Program-made: the position numbers and the translations under genes | The notes under the pieces: model-generated | Told to the model about the DNA's origin: nothing | Database searches by the model: none | Seen by the model: only the letters and a program-made list of their open reading frames with translations | Part shown: positions 54,101-63,637 of the stretch, piece by piece | Numbering within the stretch: the stretch's first letter is position 1 | How the letters are laid out: each line of letters begins with the position of its first letter | Assembly: GCF_025370755.1 (NCBI RefSeq) | Contig: NZ_JAMXFC010000033.1 | Location: forward strand, 1 to 64,000 | Source of the DNA: Laspinema sp. D2d | GTDB lineage: Bacteria; Cyanobacteriota; Cyanobacteriia; Cyanobacteriales; Laspinemataceae | Length of the DNA: 64,000 nt | Reading direction: 5' to 3'

Positions 54101-54322
54101 GTGGCAAAGAATAACGAAGTAGACCAAGAAACAGCAAGCGGTTTCAATCCCGCAGAGTTTTTCCAAGAAACAAAAGAAGAACTAGCTAAGGTAGTTTGGC
54201 CGTCTCGGCAGCAGGTAATTAGTGAATCATTGGCCGTCCTCTCGATGGTCGCCTTAATTGCCAGCTTAATCTATTTCATCGATAAATTTTTTGGTTGGGC
54301 AGCTACACAGGTGTTCGGATGA
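54101..54322 (+). CDS. secE: Preprotein translocase subunit SecE
   Basis: SecE is the small essential subunit of the SecYEG channel. The 73-aa protein has the conserved amphipathic segment FFQETKEELAKVVWPSRQQV and one membrane helix (about 45-65). It starts with GTG behind GGGAGAGG. Its stop overlaps the nusG start (ATGA). Confidence 0.95.
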   Translation: MAKNNEVDQETASGFNPAEFFQETKEELAKVVWPSRQQVISESLAVLSMVALIASLIYFIDKFFGWAATQVFG

Positions 54323-54963
54323 TGTTTGCATCGGACGACGACTCTCAATATTCCAATCAACCGTCAGAAACCGACGAATCGGAAGAATCCACATCATCAG
54401 TGCAAAAGCGCTGGTATGCCGTCCAGGTGGCTTCCGGCTGTGAAAAACGGGTTAAAGCAACCCTAGAACAGCGGATTCAAACCCTGGATATGGGTGAGCG
54501 GATTTTTCAAGTCGAGATTCCCCAAGCTGCTGCCTTTAAAATCCGCAAGGATGGAAGCAGACAGCAAACGGATGAAAAAATCTTCCCCGGTTACGTCCTC
54601 GTCCAAATGGACATGGATGATGAAAGCTGGCAGGTTGTCAAAAACACCCCCCATGTGATTAACTTTGTGGGGGCAGAACAAAAACGCCGTTACGGACGCG
54701 GACGCGGTCACGTCAAACCCATGCCCCTGAGTTATTCGGAAGTTCAACGAATATTCAGGCAACGGGATGAAGCAGAGCCAGTAGTCAAAACTTATCTGAC
54801 ACCAGGAGAAAAAATTGAAGTGGTCTCTGGACCCTTTAAAGATTTTGATGGGGAAGTCATAGAAGTGAGCCCAGAGCGCAGTAAGCTCAAAGCACTCCTG
54901 TCTATCTTCGGACGAGATACGCCCGTCGAACTGGAGTTTAATCAAGTCCGCAAATTGAGTTAA
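54319..54963 (+). CDS. nusG: Transcription termination/antitermination factor NusG
   Basis: NusG binds RNA polymerase and affects pausing and termination. The 214-aa protein has an acidic N-terminal extension (about 1-30, D/E/S-rich), the NGN domain ([33 protein letters not shown]), and a KOW domain ([19 protein letters not shown]). The ATG at 54319 overlaps the secE stop by 4 bases. Confidence 0.96.
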   Translation: MMFASDDDSQYSNQPSETDESEESTSSVQKRWYAVQVASGCEKRVKATLEQRIQTLDMGERIFQVEIPQAAAFKIRKDGSRQQTDEKIFPGYVLVQMDMDDESWQVVKNTPHVINFVGAEQKRRYGRGRGHVKPMPLSYSEVQRIFRQRDEAEPVVKTYLTPGEKIEVVSGPFKDFDGEVIEVSPERSKLKALLSIFGRDTPVELEFNQVRKLS

Positions 54964-54980
54964 AGCAGCTAACACAGCAA

Positions 54981-55406
54981 ATGGCAAAAAAAGTAGTTGC
55001 GGTGATTAAGTTGGCGATTAATGCCGGAAAAGCCAACCCCGCACCCCCGATCGGGCCTGCGCTCGGTCAGCATGGCGTGAACATCATGATGTTCTGTAAA
55101 GAATATAACGCCAGAACTGCCGATCAAGCGGGTCTCGTGGTGCCGGTAGAAATCTCCGTCTTTGAAGACCGCAGTTTCACCTTCATTCTGAAAACCCCTC
55201 CCGCCTCTGTCTTGATTCGCAAGGCAGCAGGGATTGAAAGAGGTTCAGGGGAACCCAATCGCAAGAAAGTGGCGCAAATCTCCCGGGATCAACTCCGCGA
55301 TATTGCCCAAACTAAAATGCCTGACCTCAATGCCAATGACATTGAAGCAGCCATGAAAATTGTCGAAGGGACCGCCCGGAATATGGGTGTGACCGTCGGC
55401 GATTAG
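54981..55406 (+). CDS. rplK: 50S ribosomal protein L11
   Basis: L11 forms the GTPase-associated centre with L10/L12. The 141-aa protein starts [20 protein letters not shown] and has [20 protein letters not shown] and a final [13 protein letters not shown]. It lies 17 bases after nusG. Confidence 0.98.
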   Translation: MAKKVVAVIKLAINAGKANPAPPIGPALGQHGVNIMMFCKEYNARTADQAGLVVPVEISVFEDRSFTFILKTPPASVLIRKAAGIERGSGEPNRKKVAQISRDQLRDIAQTKMPDLNANDIEAAMKIVEGTARNMGVTVGD

Positions 55407-55571
55407 GAACCGATTAGAGATTTTAGAGTTTAGATTTTTAGAATTCTCTTAAGATTCTAGGAACTGGGGTTTGAAATCTCTGGATTGATCTAAATGAGAT
55501 TTCCAAGAGGGAGCGATCGCATTCTATTGCTTTCCTTCTCCTAAGAATCTCAACCGAGTGACCCATATCAA

Positions 55572-55601
55572 GGGGCAGAGGCATCGCCTCGCTATGACCC
55601 C
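55572..55601 (+). promoter_or_regulatory. Candidate L1-binding hairpin in the rplA leader
   Basis: GGGG (55572-55575) and CCCC (55598-55601) bracket a GAGGC-ATC-GCCTC hairpin, with an asymmetric loop (CA opposite GCTATGA). The structure ends right before the rplA GGAG site. L1 represses its own mRNA by binding a mimic of its 23S site with this kind of asymmetric loop; the assignment here is inference. Confidence 0.45.
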
Positions 55602-55612
55602 AGGAGAAAAAA

Positions 55613-56329
55613 ATGCCCAAAAAAATCTCGCGTAGATTACAAGAACTCACCAAAAAGGTTGAAGAGCGGCCTTATCAACCCTTAGAGGCGATCAACCTTT
55701 TAAAAGAGACCGCTACAGCCAAATTTCCTGAATCCGCCGAAGCTCATATTCGCTTAGGTATCGATCCCAAGTACACCGACCAACAGCTACGGACCACCGT
55801 GGCCCTCCCCAAAGGAACGGGTCAAACCGTCCGCGTGGCGGTCATTGCTCGGGGGGAAAAAGTCACTGAAGCTACGAATGCCGGTGCAGATTTGGCAGGA
55901 TCAGAAGATCTGATTGCTGAAATCCAACAAGGCCGGATGGACTTCGATAAACTGATTGCTACCCCGGACATGATGCCCCAAGTGGCAAAATTAGGGAAAC
56001 TTCTTGGTCCCCGGGGGTTGATGCCTTCGCCAAAAGGTGGTACGGTAACCTTTGACCTCGGTCAAGCGATTAACGAGTTCAAAGCCGGTAAACTAGAATT
56101 TCGGGCCGATCGCACAGGCATTGTCCATGTCATGTTTGGCAAAGCTGCTTTCCCGGCTGAAGATCTCCTAGTTAACCTGAAGGCGTTGCAAGAAAGCATT
56201 GACCGCAACCGTCCTTCCGGTGCTAAAGGCCGCTACTGGCGCAGTGTGTATGTCACTTCTACGATGGGTCCATCCATTGAAATTGATATCAGTGCCTTGC
56301 GAGATCTTAAGCTGACGGAAATCGCCTAA
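55613..56329 (+). CDS. rplA: 50S ribosomal protein L1
   Basis: L1 forms the mobile L1 stalk at the E site. The 238-aa protein has PEAIELLKETA-like [48 protein letters not shown] and [11 protein letters not shown], and ends in LTEIA. A GGAG site with an A-rich spacer precedes the ATG. There is a 206-base leader after rplK. Confidence 0.98.
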   Translation: MPKKISRRLQELTKKVEERPYQPLEAINLLKETATAKFPESAEAHIRLGIDPKYTDQQLRTTVALPKGTGQTVRVAVIARGEKVTEATNAGADLAGSEDLIAEIQQGRMDFDKLIATPDMMPQVAKLGKLLGPRGLMPSPKGGTVTFDLGQAINEFKAGKLEFRADRTGIVHVMFGKAAFPAEDLLVNLKALQESIDRNRPSGAKGRYWRSVYVTSTMGPSIEIDISALRDLKLTEIA

Positions 56330-56390
56330 GCGCGACTTCAAATTTTTGAGGAAACTCAAAATTCATCCCTTCAAACCCCAAAATTAAATA

Positions 56391-56540
56391 GCACAGTAGC
56401 CGGAGACAGTAGGTGTCCAACAGGGCTTAATTTCCTACCTAGGTTTGCGTTATCGTTCCCCTTGTGCTGATCTTGTCATGAGTTGACAAGATTGCCATCG
56501 GAAACTGACAAAACCCCGGCTACCCTGCTGGGGTTTTTGA
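56391..56540 (+). ncRNA. Ribosomal protein L10 leader with attenuator
   Basis: The leader upstream of rplJ shows the conserved start (AGTAGCCGGAGACAGTAGGTG), paired elements (CTTGTCATGAGTTGACAAG), and ends in a CCCCGG/CTGGGG hairpin followed by TTTTT (56515-56539). In this known cis-regulatory RNA the L10(L12)4 complex binds the leader to repress rplJ-rplL. Typical placement between rplA and rplJ. Confidence 0.85.
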
Positions 56541-56664
56541 TTGGGTCGGGGATAGGGGAGCAGTGAGAGTCATAGATTCCACTCATATTCCCAAGGGATG
56601 AATGCTCCGGCTCCCAAATGTCTCTAATTTCTTAATCTTCATCCCAATCAGGAGGTGAAAACGA

Positions 56665-57216
56665 GTGGGTAAAACGCTAGAAGATAAACAAGCGATGGTG
56701 ACGGAGCTCAAACAAGAGTTGAGCCAGTCCCAGATGACGCTTGTGATTGATTACAAAGGGTTAACCGTGGCGGAGATTACCGATTTACGTCGGCGTCTAC
56801 GCGAAAGCGGTGCTACCTGTGCAGTCGCTAAAAACACCCTGATGCGACGGGCGGTTGATGGCGATGAAAACTGGCAATCTTTAGGGGAATTCCTCAAAGA
56901 TTCCTCTGCATTTTTGTTCCTGAAAGATGACCTGAATGGTCCGATTAAGGCGTATCAAGACTTCCAAAAAGCGACCAAGAAGAGTGAACTTCGCGGTGGT
57001 GTATTAGAAGGCAAAGCGCTGACTTTCGAGCAAGTGAAGGCGATCGGAGACTTGCCCTCCAAGGAACAACTCATGGCGCAAATTGCCGGTGCCCTCAATG
57101 GCGTCGTCACGAAAATTGCTGTGGGGATCAAAGAAGTTCCTTCGGGTCTGGCCCGAGGTCTCCAAGCCTACGCCGACAAAGACGGCAGCACCAGCGACGA
57201 AGACCAAGCTGCCTAA
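56665..57216 (+). CDS. rplJ: 50S ribosomal protein L10
   Basis: L10 is the base of the L12 stalk. The 183-aa protein starts at GTG behind a perfect AGGAGGTGA and reads MGKTLEDKQAMVTELKQEL, with YKGLTVAEITDLRRRLRESG and NTLMRRAV. A C-terminal helix for L12 dimers (NGVVTKIAVGIKEVPSGLAR) is followed by a short acidic tail. The L10 leader lies upstream. Confidence 0.97.
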   Translation: MGKTLEDKQAMVTELKQELSQSQMTLVIDYKGLTVAEITDLRRRLRESGATCAVAKNTLMRRAVDGDENWQSLGEFLKDSSAFLFLKDDLNGPIKAYQDFQKATKKSELRGGVLEGKALTFEQVKAIGDLPSKEQLMAQIAGALNGVVTKIAVGIKEVPSGLARGLQAYADKDGSTSDEDQAA

Positions 57217-57363
57217 GCGCTGGTTATTGATCGCTCTGACATTTATCCTTTGTCATTTGTCCTTGGATAACGGATTAAGGATCTTCACTGTCATGGGTCA
57301 TTTGTCTAGTGACCCTGAACCCCTGACTATTCCATTTACAACATATTTGATAGGAGTCAATCC

Positions 57364-57753
57364 ATGTCTGCAGCAACTGATGAAATTCTCGAAAAGCTAA
57401 AATCCCTGACCTTGTTGGAAGCTTCTGAACTGGTCAAACAAATTGAAGAAGCCTTCGGCGTGAGTGCTGCTGCACCTGCTGGCGGCATGATGATGATGGC
57501 TCCTGGTGCCGCTGCTCCTGCTGAAGAAGTCGAAGAGAAGACTGAATTTGATGTCATTCTCGAAGAAGTTCCCGCAGACAAGAAAATTGCTGTTCTTAAA
57601 GTTGTGCGTGCTTTAACCGGATTAGGTCTGAAAGAAGCCAAAGACATGGTGGAATCTGCACCGAAGCCGATTAAAGAAGGCATCGCCAAAGATGCGGCGG
57701 AAGATGCTAAGAAGCAACTGGAAGAAGCAGGCGGAAAAGTCAGCATCAAGTAA
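57364..57753 (+). CDS. rplL: 50S ribosomal protein L7/L12
   Basis: L7/L12 recruits translation GTPases. The 129-aa protein has an N-terminal dimer domain ([20 protein letters not shown]), an A/P/M-rich hinge with a GGMMMMAPG run, and the C-terminal domain ([35 protein letters not shown]). An AGGAG site precedes the ATG. Confidence 0.98.
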   Translation: MSAATDEILEKLKSLTLLEASELVKQIEEAFGVSAAAPAGGMMMMAPGAAAPAEEVEEKTEFDVILEEVPADKKIAVLKVVRALTGLGLKEAKDMVESAPKPIKEGIAKDAAEDAKKQLEEAGGKVSIK

Positions 57754-57779
57754 GATTTTCCCAAGGGAAATCAATCCAG

Positions 57780-57849
57780 GAGTGGCAGAATATCAATGTT
57801 ATTTTGCCACTCTACTCGATAAGTCCACCGCAGTGGGCTTATTTTTTTT
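57780..57849 (+). terminator. Tandem hairpins ending the rplJL unit
   Basis: GAGTGGCA/TGCCACTC (57780-57812) is followed by AAGTCCAC-CGCA-GTGGGCTT and A plus eight T residues (57821-57849). The second is a strong intrinsic terminator. Confidence 0.92.
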
Positions 57850-57861
57850 GGTGGGAGTTGT

Positions 57862-59142
57862 TCAGTTGGCATGGGCGATCGCCGCTATCATCTGTTGCTC
57901 TACTGACCTCGGCTCTGTGGGTACTGTAAAATAAAATGTAGACCCCTGACCCACTTGAGATTTGATCCAGATGGAACCCCCATGCCGTTCGACAATTTTG
58001 CGGCAAGTGGCTAATCCAATGCCGGTCCCGGGATAGTCGTGGCTGTGCAACCGTTTAAAGATTTGAAAAATATACTCGGAGTATTTTTCATCAATCCCAA
58101 TGCCATTATCTTGAATCGAAAATAAATAGCAATTGTCTTGGTGTACCGCCCTCAGATGAATTCTCGGCGACTCTTCACCGTGATATTTAATGGCATTTCC
58201 GATTAAATTTTGGAAGAGTTGGACAAATTGGGATTCAGTACCGATGATTGGCGGTAAGGGGTCATAAGTTACCTCCGCTTTATTTTGATAAATTTCCGTC
58301 GTTAGATTTTCCAGTGCCTGTTGGAGAAGCCGATCGCTCTTGAGGAGTTGAAAGGGTTCCTGAGCCTGATTCAGTCGAGCATAGGAAAGTAACTCTTCAA
58401 TTAATAAATTGGTTCGATTGCAGAGCTTTAAAATTTGGTCTACAAAATCGTTACATTTATCATCCAGTTGTTCTTTCCCTCGGAGTTGCAAGATTTGGGC
58501 ATAGCCATTGATTGTGGCTAACGGGGAGCGTAAGTCATGAGAGGCAATTCCGGCAAATTCTTCTAAATCAGCATTAGAACGCGCCAGGTCTTGATTGGCT
58601 TTTTGCAGGGCAATTTCTATGGTTTGGCGGCGTTCAATTTCTTGCTTGAGCAGTTCATTTTGCTCCTGTAGCGCTTTTTCAGCGGCGTTGCGCTGACAAA
58701 TTTCAGCTTGCAATTGATAGTTTTGCTCTTCTAACTTCATTTGCAAGTCATTCAATTTGATATGACATTCTAAGCGGGCAAACACCTCTTCAATTTGAAA
58801 GGGTTTGGTAATATAGTCTACTCCGCCCACTGCAAAGGCTTTTACTTTGTCAAATCCTTGGTCTTTGGCACTCACAAAAATTACGGGAATTTGACAAGTT
58901 TCGGAATCATTCTTGAGATGGTGACACACTTGATACCCATCCATATCGGGCATCATGATATCCAGCAAAATTAAATCGGGGGGGTGAGATTTGGCAGCCG
59001 ATAAAGCCATTTCTCCCGACAGGACTGCTCGAACCTTATAGCCTTGTTTTTTTAGCAAATCCGACAGAAGGCGTAAATTATTCGGTTCATCATCGACAAT
59101 TAGAATATTGGCTAAATTCCCCTCGGAGTGATATCTATTCAT
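57862..59142 (-). CDS. Response regulator-histidine kinase hybrid
   Basis: The 426-aa cytoplasmic protein has an N-terminal receiver domain (ILIVDDEPNN, phospho-acceptor Asp61 in LILLDIMMPD). A coiled coil (about 130-195) follows, then HisKA with His202 in GIASHDLRSPLATINGYAQI, and an HATPase_c domain (QNLIGNAIKYHGEE, DNGIGIDEKY, GTGIGLATCRKIV). The kinase is likely controlled by phosphorylation of its own receiver. Its start overlaps the end of the upstream hybrid kinase by 8 bases, so the two form a phosphorelay pair. The input is unknown. Confidence 0.92.
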   Translation of the reverse strand: MNRYHSEGNLANILIVDDEPNNLRLLSDLLKKQGYKVRAVLSGEMALSAAKSHPPDLILLDIMMPDMDGYQVCHHLKNDSETCQIPVIFVSAKDQGFDKVKAFAVGGVDYITKPFQIEEVFARLECHIKLNDLQMKLEEQNYQLQAEICQRNAAEKALQEQNELLKQEIERRQTIEIALQKANQDLARSNADLEEFAGIASHDLRSPLATINGYAQILQLRGKEQLDDKCNDFVDQILKLCNRTNLLIEELLSYARLNQAQEPFQLLKSDRLLQQALENLTTEIYQNKAEVTYDPLPPIIGTESQFVQLFQNLIGNAIKYHGEESPRIHLRAVHQDNCYLFSIQDNGIGIDEKYSEYIFQIFKRLHSHDYPGTGIGLATCRKIVERHGGSIWIKSQVGQGSTFYFTVPTEPRSVEQQMIAAIAHAN

Positions 59143-62100
59143 AAAGAATTTCCTGGGTCAGTTTCGTAATTTTGTCAAATCGAAAGTTGTCAGTCCAGTT
59201 CTGGAAACAGTGAGCGATCGCCGCCAAACTTTCCGGAATTTCCTGGATGAGTTCCTCAAGGGCTTCACTATCCGCCGCAAGGGCAGCATGATGTAATCCA
59301 CTAATCCAGGTGAGTGGCATCCCTTGCAACGCCGAAGAGTCGGGAACAAAGTTTGAATCCCATGAATCCTCATTGTCTTCTATTGCCGACTCTGAATCTT
59401 CGTATCGATAGCGCACCCCAAGATGTTGAGCAAAGGTTTCCAAAAGTACCTCTTGTCGGCAGGGCTTTCTCAGAAATTCATCACAACCGGCGGACAAAAT
59501 CAAGCTGCGATTTTCCTCAAAAGCACTCGCGGTTAAGGCAATTACAACGGTCGCCTGCCCTTTTAGATGACTCTTAATTTGTCGAGTGGCTTCATAACCA
59601 TTCATCACGGGCATTTGCATATCCATTACTATTAAATGGGGTTCCCAATTTTCCCATACTTCTAACGCTTGTTGACCATTTTCAGCTTCGCGGACTTGAA
59701 ATCCAAGGGGTTCGAGGTAACAGCGAATTAAGCGGCGACTGTCCGTACGATCATCAACCACCAAAATCCGATACGGGGCTTGATCCGGTTCTAAACCAAT
59801 AATCCGATGAACCTGACGGGCGGTTTTCAGGTCACTAGCTTGGGCGACTGAGACTTGAATGGTAAATTTAACCAAGGTCCCCACATTGAGACGACTGGTG
59901 ATCACAATATCACCGCCCATCATTTGCACAAATTTACGGCTAATGCTCAATCCTAAACCCGTTCCTTCCGAGGCAGTTTTGCCCGTGGTGGTTTGATGGA
60001 AGGGTGTAAACAATCCCGGCAACTCCTCCGGTGCTATTCCCATGCCTGTATCTTCGATTTCAAAGTAGAAATAGAACCGAGAAGCATCCTCGGAATCAGC
60101 CTCTTTGAGTGCCGTTGCTTTCACGCGCAGGGATACCCCACCTTCCCGGGTAAATTTAATGGCATTTCCCACCAAATTGGTCAAAACTTGACGCAATTTG
60201 CTTTCATCAGTGGTGATATATTGAGGGACAGTATCCCGGTCAAAAATAATCTGTAAGCCTTTAGAAGCCGCTTTGACTTGGAGCATGGCTTCTAATCCGG
60301 TAATGAGATCATAAAAGTCAAAACTACTCAAATGAAGGGCCGATCGCCCTGCTTCGATTTTGGAGATTTCCAGGACATCGTTAATCAGATTGAGGAGATG
60401 CTCACCACTGCGATTGATAATGGCAATTTGTTCTTGTTGTTGTGAATTTAAAGATGAGTCGCGAGCCAGGATTTGGGTAAAGCCCAGAATCGCATTCAGG
60501 GGGGTGCGCAGTTCGTGGCTCATATTGGCGAGAAAAGCACTTTTAGTCAAGTTAGCGGATTCAGCGGCTTCTTTCCCTTTGAGTAAGGCGATCTCAGCCT
60601 GCTTGCGATCGCTGATATCTGTAGAAATTCCACATAAAGCATAGGGTTGACCACTCAAATCCTGGAGGATTAACTTGACGGTATAAAAAGTATGAACTCC
60701 ATCATGTAGGGGGATATCTTCTTCAAAATAATAAGGGGTTCCATTGTTTATAATTTCTCGTTCGTTCGCCTCAAGTCGTTCGGCAAACTCTCCGGGCATA
60801 ATTTCTGCAAAGGTTTGACCCAAACACTGTTGTTCAGAAACCTGTAAAAAATCAAGCATATACTGATTTGCCAATAAAAATTGGCCTTGCAGATTCTTCA
60901 AATAAATTCCAACGGGAGCATTATCTAAAATGGCTTTTAACTTTGCTTCACTTTCTCGCAAAGCTTTCTCAGCTTGAATTTGTTTGGTGATGTCAAGTCC
61001 AACTCCGCCAACTAAATGCTCACCTCCTTCAATTTTTATGGGAAATTTATACACTAAAAACTCAACGAGGGAACCATCGGGCCGAAAGGCGGATTCGATC
61101 GCCTCGATGACTTCCCCGCTATCAAAGACTAAGCAATTGTTCGCCACGTGCTGTTCAGCTATCTCCCTGGGGTGGAGGTCGAAGGGTGTTTTACCGAGCA
61201 ATTCCGCTACAGACTGACAAAATAAATCAGCTAGGTTCGGATTGCAGTAAACTATTTTGCCATCGCGATCATTAATCCAGGCTAGTGCAGGAGTGTGGTT
61301 CATAAAAGCCTGAAATCTGGCTTCGCTTTCACGTAAAGATTGATCCGCTTGAATTCGATCATTCACATTCCTCCCCATGAGAGAAGCCCCCAAAATTTCT
61401 CCGCTGGGATCTCGCATTGAACTGTAGTTCATTTCATAATAGTGACGGTCCTGGGTTAACGCTCCTAATTCCAGAATCACGCTAAAATGTTCGCCTCGAA
61501 ATGCTCGCCCCCAAACTTCTTTAGCATTGGCCTGTTCGTTAGGTAAATGGGATAAGATTTCTAGCAGGTTATCCCCTACTTCAAAGGGGCGGCCAAACAG
61601 TTTTTTAAATTCGAGTTTAGCCGCGTCATTCGCCACGAGACAGGTGAAACCTGTATCAATCGAGGCAATGATGTCGGGGGTGCATTCTATCAAACTATTC
61701 AAAAGTGCTTGACTGCTTCTGAGATTTTCCTCGATTTGCTGTCGCTGGTACAATTCTTGTTCGAGTTGATCCGTTCGTTGGGCAATGCGATGCTCTAAAC
61801 TTTGATTTAACTCTCTCAGGGATTGTTCGGCTTGCTGGCGATCGGTCAAATCAACCGCCGTGGTCATGGCAATTCTTCGACCATTGGCAGCTTTACCCAA
61901 AGTCACGACATAAAAGTACCAAACGCGGTTTACGCCGGTTTTGGTGCGAATCGTGAGCTCTTTTTCTATAACCTGGTCTTCGGGGAAGGCGCAAAGGGTC
62001 TGAATCGTTTCTTGGAAGCTTTCTTGTCTTTCCCCATAAGCTTGATCAGCCCAGTGAGCAACGGTGGGAATATCTGCAAGGTGATAACCACTAACCTTTG

Positions 62101-63052
62101 ACCAAGCTGTATTAATTTGCAGCACTTCTCCATTTTCAGCGTGCAGCATGATCGGAACCGGGGAATTCATCACGGCATACTGGAACTGGCGCTGTGACTC
62201 CTGGCGATCGCCATCGATGCGATTGAGCAATTGAGCCTGGACGTAAATTCCGATGGAGAAGATGACAATCTCGCTAATCAGCAGCGCAGCATAAGCGGTG
62301 GGCTCATCATACCACCCCAGTTTATAACCGTGAAAGATCAACCAACCCAGGACCAAAGGCAGGGCGATCGCCCAAGGCAACAGTTGCCGTGCCATCATTC
62401 CCCCCACCAGAGGACTGAGGATCGTCTGCATCAGCCCCTGTTTTGGACGGCTGAATAAGATCGCCACGGACAGGAGGAGAAAGGTGACTGCGCTACTAAA
62501 AGCGGTACGAGTTGTCGGCACTAATAACTCATCCAACACCTCCGAACCAAACAAGTGACCAGCGAGAGGCACCAACGTCATCAAGGCCACCACTCCACTC
62601 AAGATCTGAGCAAGGCGGTCATGGTTTGGGCTGTGCTGTGTTAATAGTAATAAAGCGATGCCGCTCAAGATAAAATTCACGGCCACGCTTTCGCTCATCC
62701 GTCCTGGATAGGGGCTTATAATGGAGGGCTTGAGACTGGGAAGCAGGAGTTCATCGATGCCGAAGTTCCAGTTAAAAAGAGACTGGAGTAAGGTCAGAAC
62801 GGCGATCGCAATCACGAACCCAGCTAATCCCCGGATGATCGAGCGCCACCGTCGAGCCCGGCGCTTTTGGTGTAACAATCCCAAAGCAATACCCGAGCTC
62901 ACAAAGCACAAAGCCGTATTGGGTTTCATCCGGTAGGGGTTTTCAGCAAAACCGTTGGTGAACCATTCAAGATTAAAATGCCAACCCAGTAAATGGATGG
63001 CCCCCATCAGGATGACCAAAGCAGTGGCGATGCGAGAGATCCGGTGAGCCAT
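59135..63052 (-). CDS. Membrane hybrid histidine kinase with PAS domains
   Basis: The 1305-aa sensor begins with about eight membrane segments (1-275). Four PAS-type domains follow (about 285-400, 450-560, 575-690, 700-810), then HisKA (FLANMSHELRTPLNAILGF), HATPase_c (TNLVGNAIKFTREGG, DTGMGIAPEEL, GTGLGLSISRKFV) and a receiver domain (ILVVDDRTDS, phospho-acceptor in LIVMDMQMPV). The C-terminal ~75 residues (LHHAALAADSEALEELIQEI) are a helical tail common in cyanobacterial hybrids. A GAGGAAA site precedes the ATG. It is translationally coupled to the downstream kinase. The signal is unknown; the PAS set suggests redox, light or small-molecule sensing. Confidence 0.93.
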   Translation of the reverse strand: MAHRISRIATALVILMGAIHLLGWHFNLEWFTNGFAENPYRMKPNTALCFVSSGIALGLLHQKRRARRWRSIIRGLAGFVIAIAVLTLLQSLFNWNFGIDELLLPSLKPSIISPYPGRMSESVAVNFILSGIALLLLTQHSPNHDRLAQILSGVVALMTLVPLAGHLFGSEVLDELLVPTTRTAFSSAVTFLLLSVAILFSRPKQGLMQTILSPLVGGMMARQLLPWAIALPLVLGWLIFHGYKLGWYDEPTAYAALLISEIVIFSIGIYVQAQLLNRIDGDRQESQRQFQYAVMNSPVPIMLHAENGEVLQINTAWSKVSGYHLADIPTVAHWADQAYGERQESFQETIQTLCAFPEDQVIEKELTIRTKTGVNRVWYFYVVTLGKAANGRRIAMTTAVDLTDRQQAEQSLRELNQSLEHRIAQRTDQLEQELYQRQQIEENLRSSQALLNSLIECTPDIIASIDTGFTCLVANDAAKLEFKKLFGRPFEVGDNLLEILSHLPNEQANAKEVWGRAFRGEHFSVILELGALTQDRHYYEMNYSSMRDPSGEILGASLMGRNVNDRIQADQSLRESEARFQAFMNHTPALAWINDRDGKIVYCNPNLADLFCQSVAELLGKTPFDLHPREIAEQHVANNCLVFDSGEVIEAIESAFRPDGSLVEFLVYKFPIKIEGGEHLVGGVGLDITKQIQAEKALRESEAKLKAILDNAPVGIYLKNLQGQFLLANQYMLDFLQVSEQQCLGQTFAEIMPGEFAERLEANEREIINNGTPYYFEEDIPLHDGVHTFYTVKLILQDLSGQPYALCGISTDISDRKQAEIALLKGKEAAESANLTKSAFLANMSHELRTPLNAILGFTQILARDSSLNSQQQEQIAIINRSGEHLLNLINDVLEISKIEAGRSALHLSSFDFYDLITGLEAMLQVKAASKGLQIIFDRDTVPQYITTDESKLRQVLTNLVGNAIKFTREGGVSLRVKATALKEADSEDASRFYFYFEIEDTGMGIAPEELPGLFTPFHQTTTGKTASEGTGLGLSISRKFVQMMGGDIVITSRLNVGTLVKFTIQVSVAQASDLKTARQVHRIIGLEPDQAPYRILVVDDRTDSRRLIRCYLEPLGFQVREAENGQQALEVWENWEPHLIVMDMQMPVMNGYEATRQIKSHLKGQATVVIALTASAFEENRSLILSAGCDEFLRKPCRQEVLLETFAQHLGVRYRYEDSESAIEDNEDSWDSNFVPDSSALQGMPLTWISGLHHAALAADSEALEELIQEIPESLAAIAHCFQNWTDNFRFDKITKLTQEILYE

Positions 63053-63637
63053 AGGAACAGTTTCCTCTCCAAGTTCGAGGGGGGGTCTTGTTAGAAATCA
63101 CTCAGGTGAGAGTATCAAGACTTCGCCTCAGTGGTTTTGATTCCTGGCTTGATTCTACCTTGTTTACGGCTTTGAAATATTTTTAAATTAGGGTATTTTT
63201 CTCCAGAGTTTCACAAAAAGTCAGAAAGATTTGATCCAGATTTAAAGGGTACGGATGACTCACGCTTGAGTCAGAAGGCTCAAGCGGTTAACCCTAGAGA
63301 AACTGAGGTTGATTTTTAATAGAACTACGTTAACTGAATTCAGTTTCTCAAAGCAGGGGTAAACCCGAGGTAAAATAAACCGGGTTTCTCGTGATGATGC
63401 CTAGGATGCCCGTATCGTATTATACGGAGTCCGGTACTGATAGGTCTATAAAAACCCACAGGCTGAAGCCTGGGGCTATCCGAACAGAGCCTCTCCTACG
63501 CGGGCTTATAGAGAAAAACCACTTTTGACAACCGGATTTGGTATTAGATAAGACAACAAATCTAGTTATCTTCCCTCTACTGTACGGACGCTTGAAAAAC
63601 CCTGTTTTTTCTGCTACTGAGGACCGTTAAAGCTCTC
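63053..63637. other. Intergenic region upstream of the hybrid kinase
   Basis: This 585-base gap has no supported gene. It includes a CAGGCTGAAGCCTG palindrome near 63460, related to CAGGCTTTAGCCTG near 1400, and an AGTCAGAAGGCTCAAGCGG stretch near 63270. The hybrid-kinase promoter should be in its first part. Confidence 0.45.
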
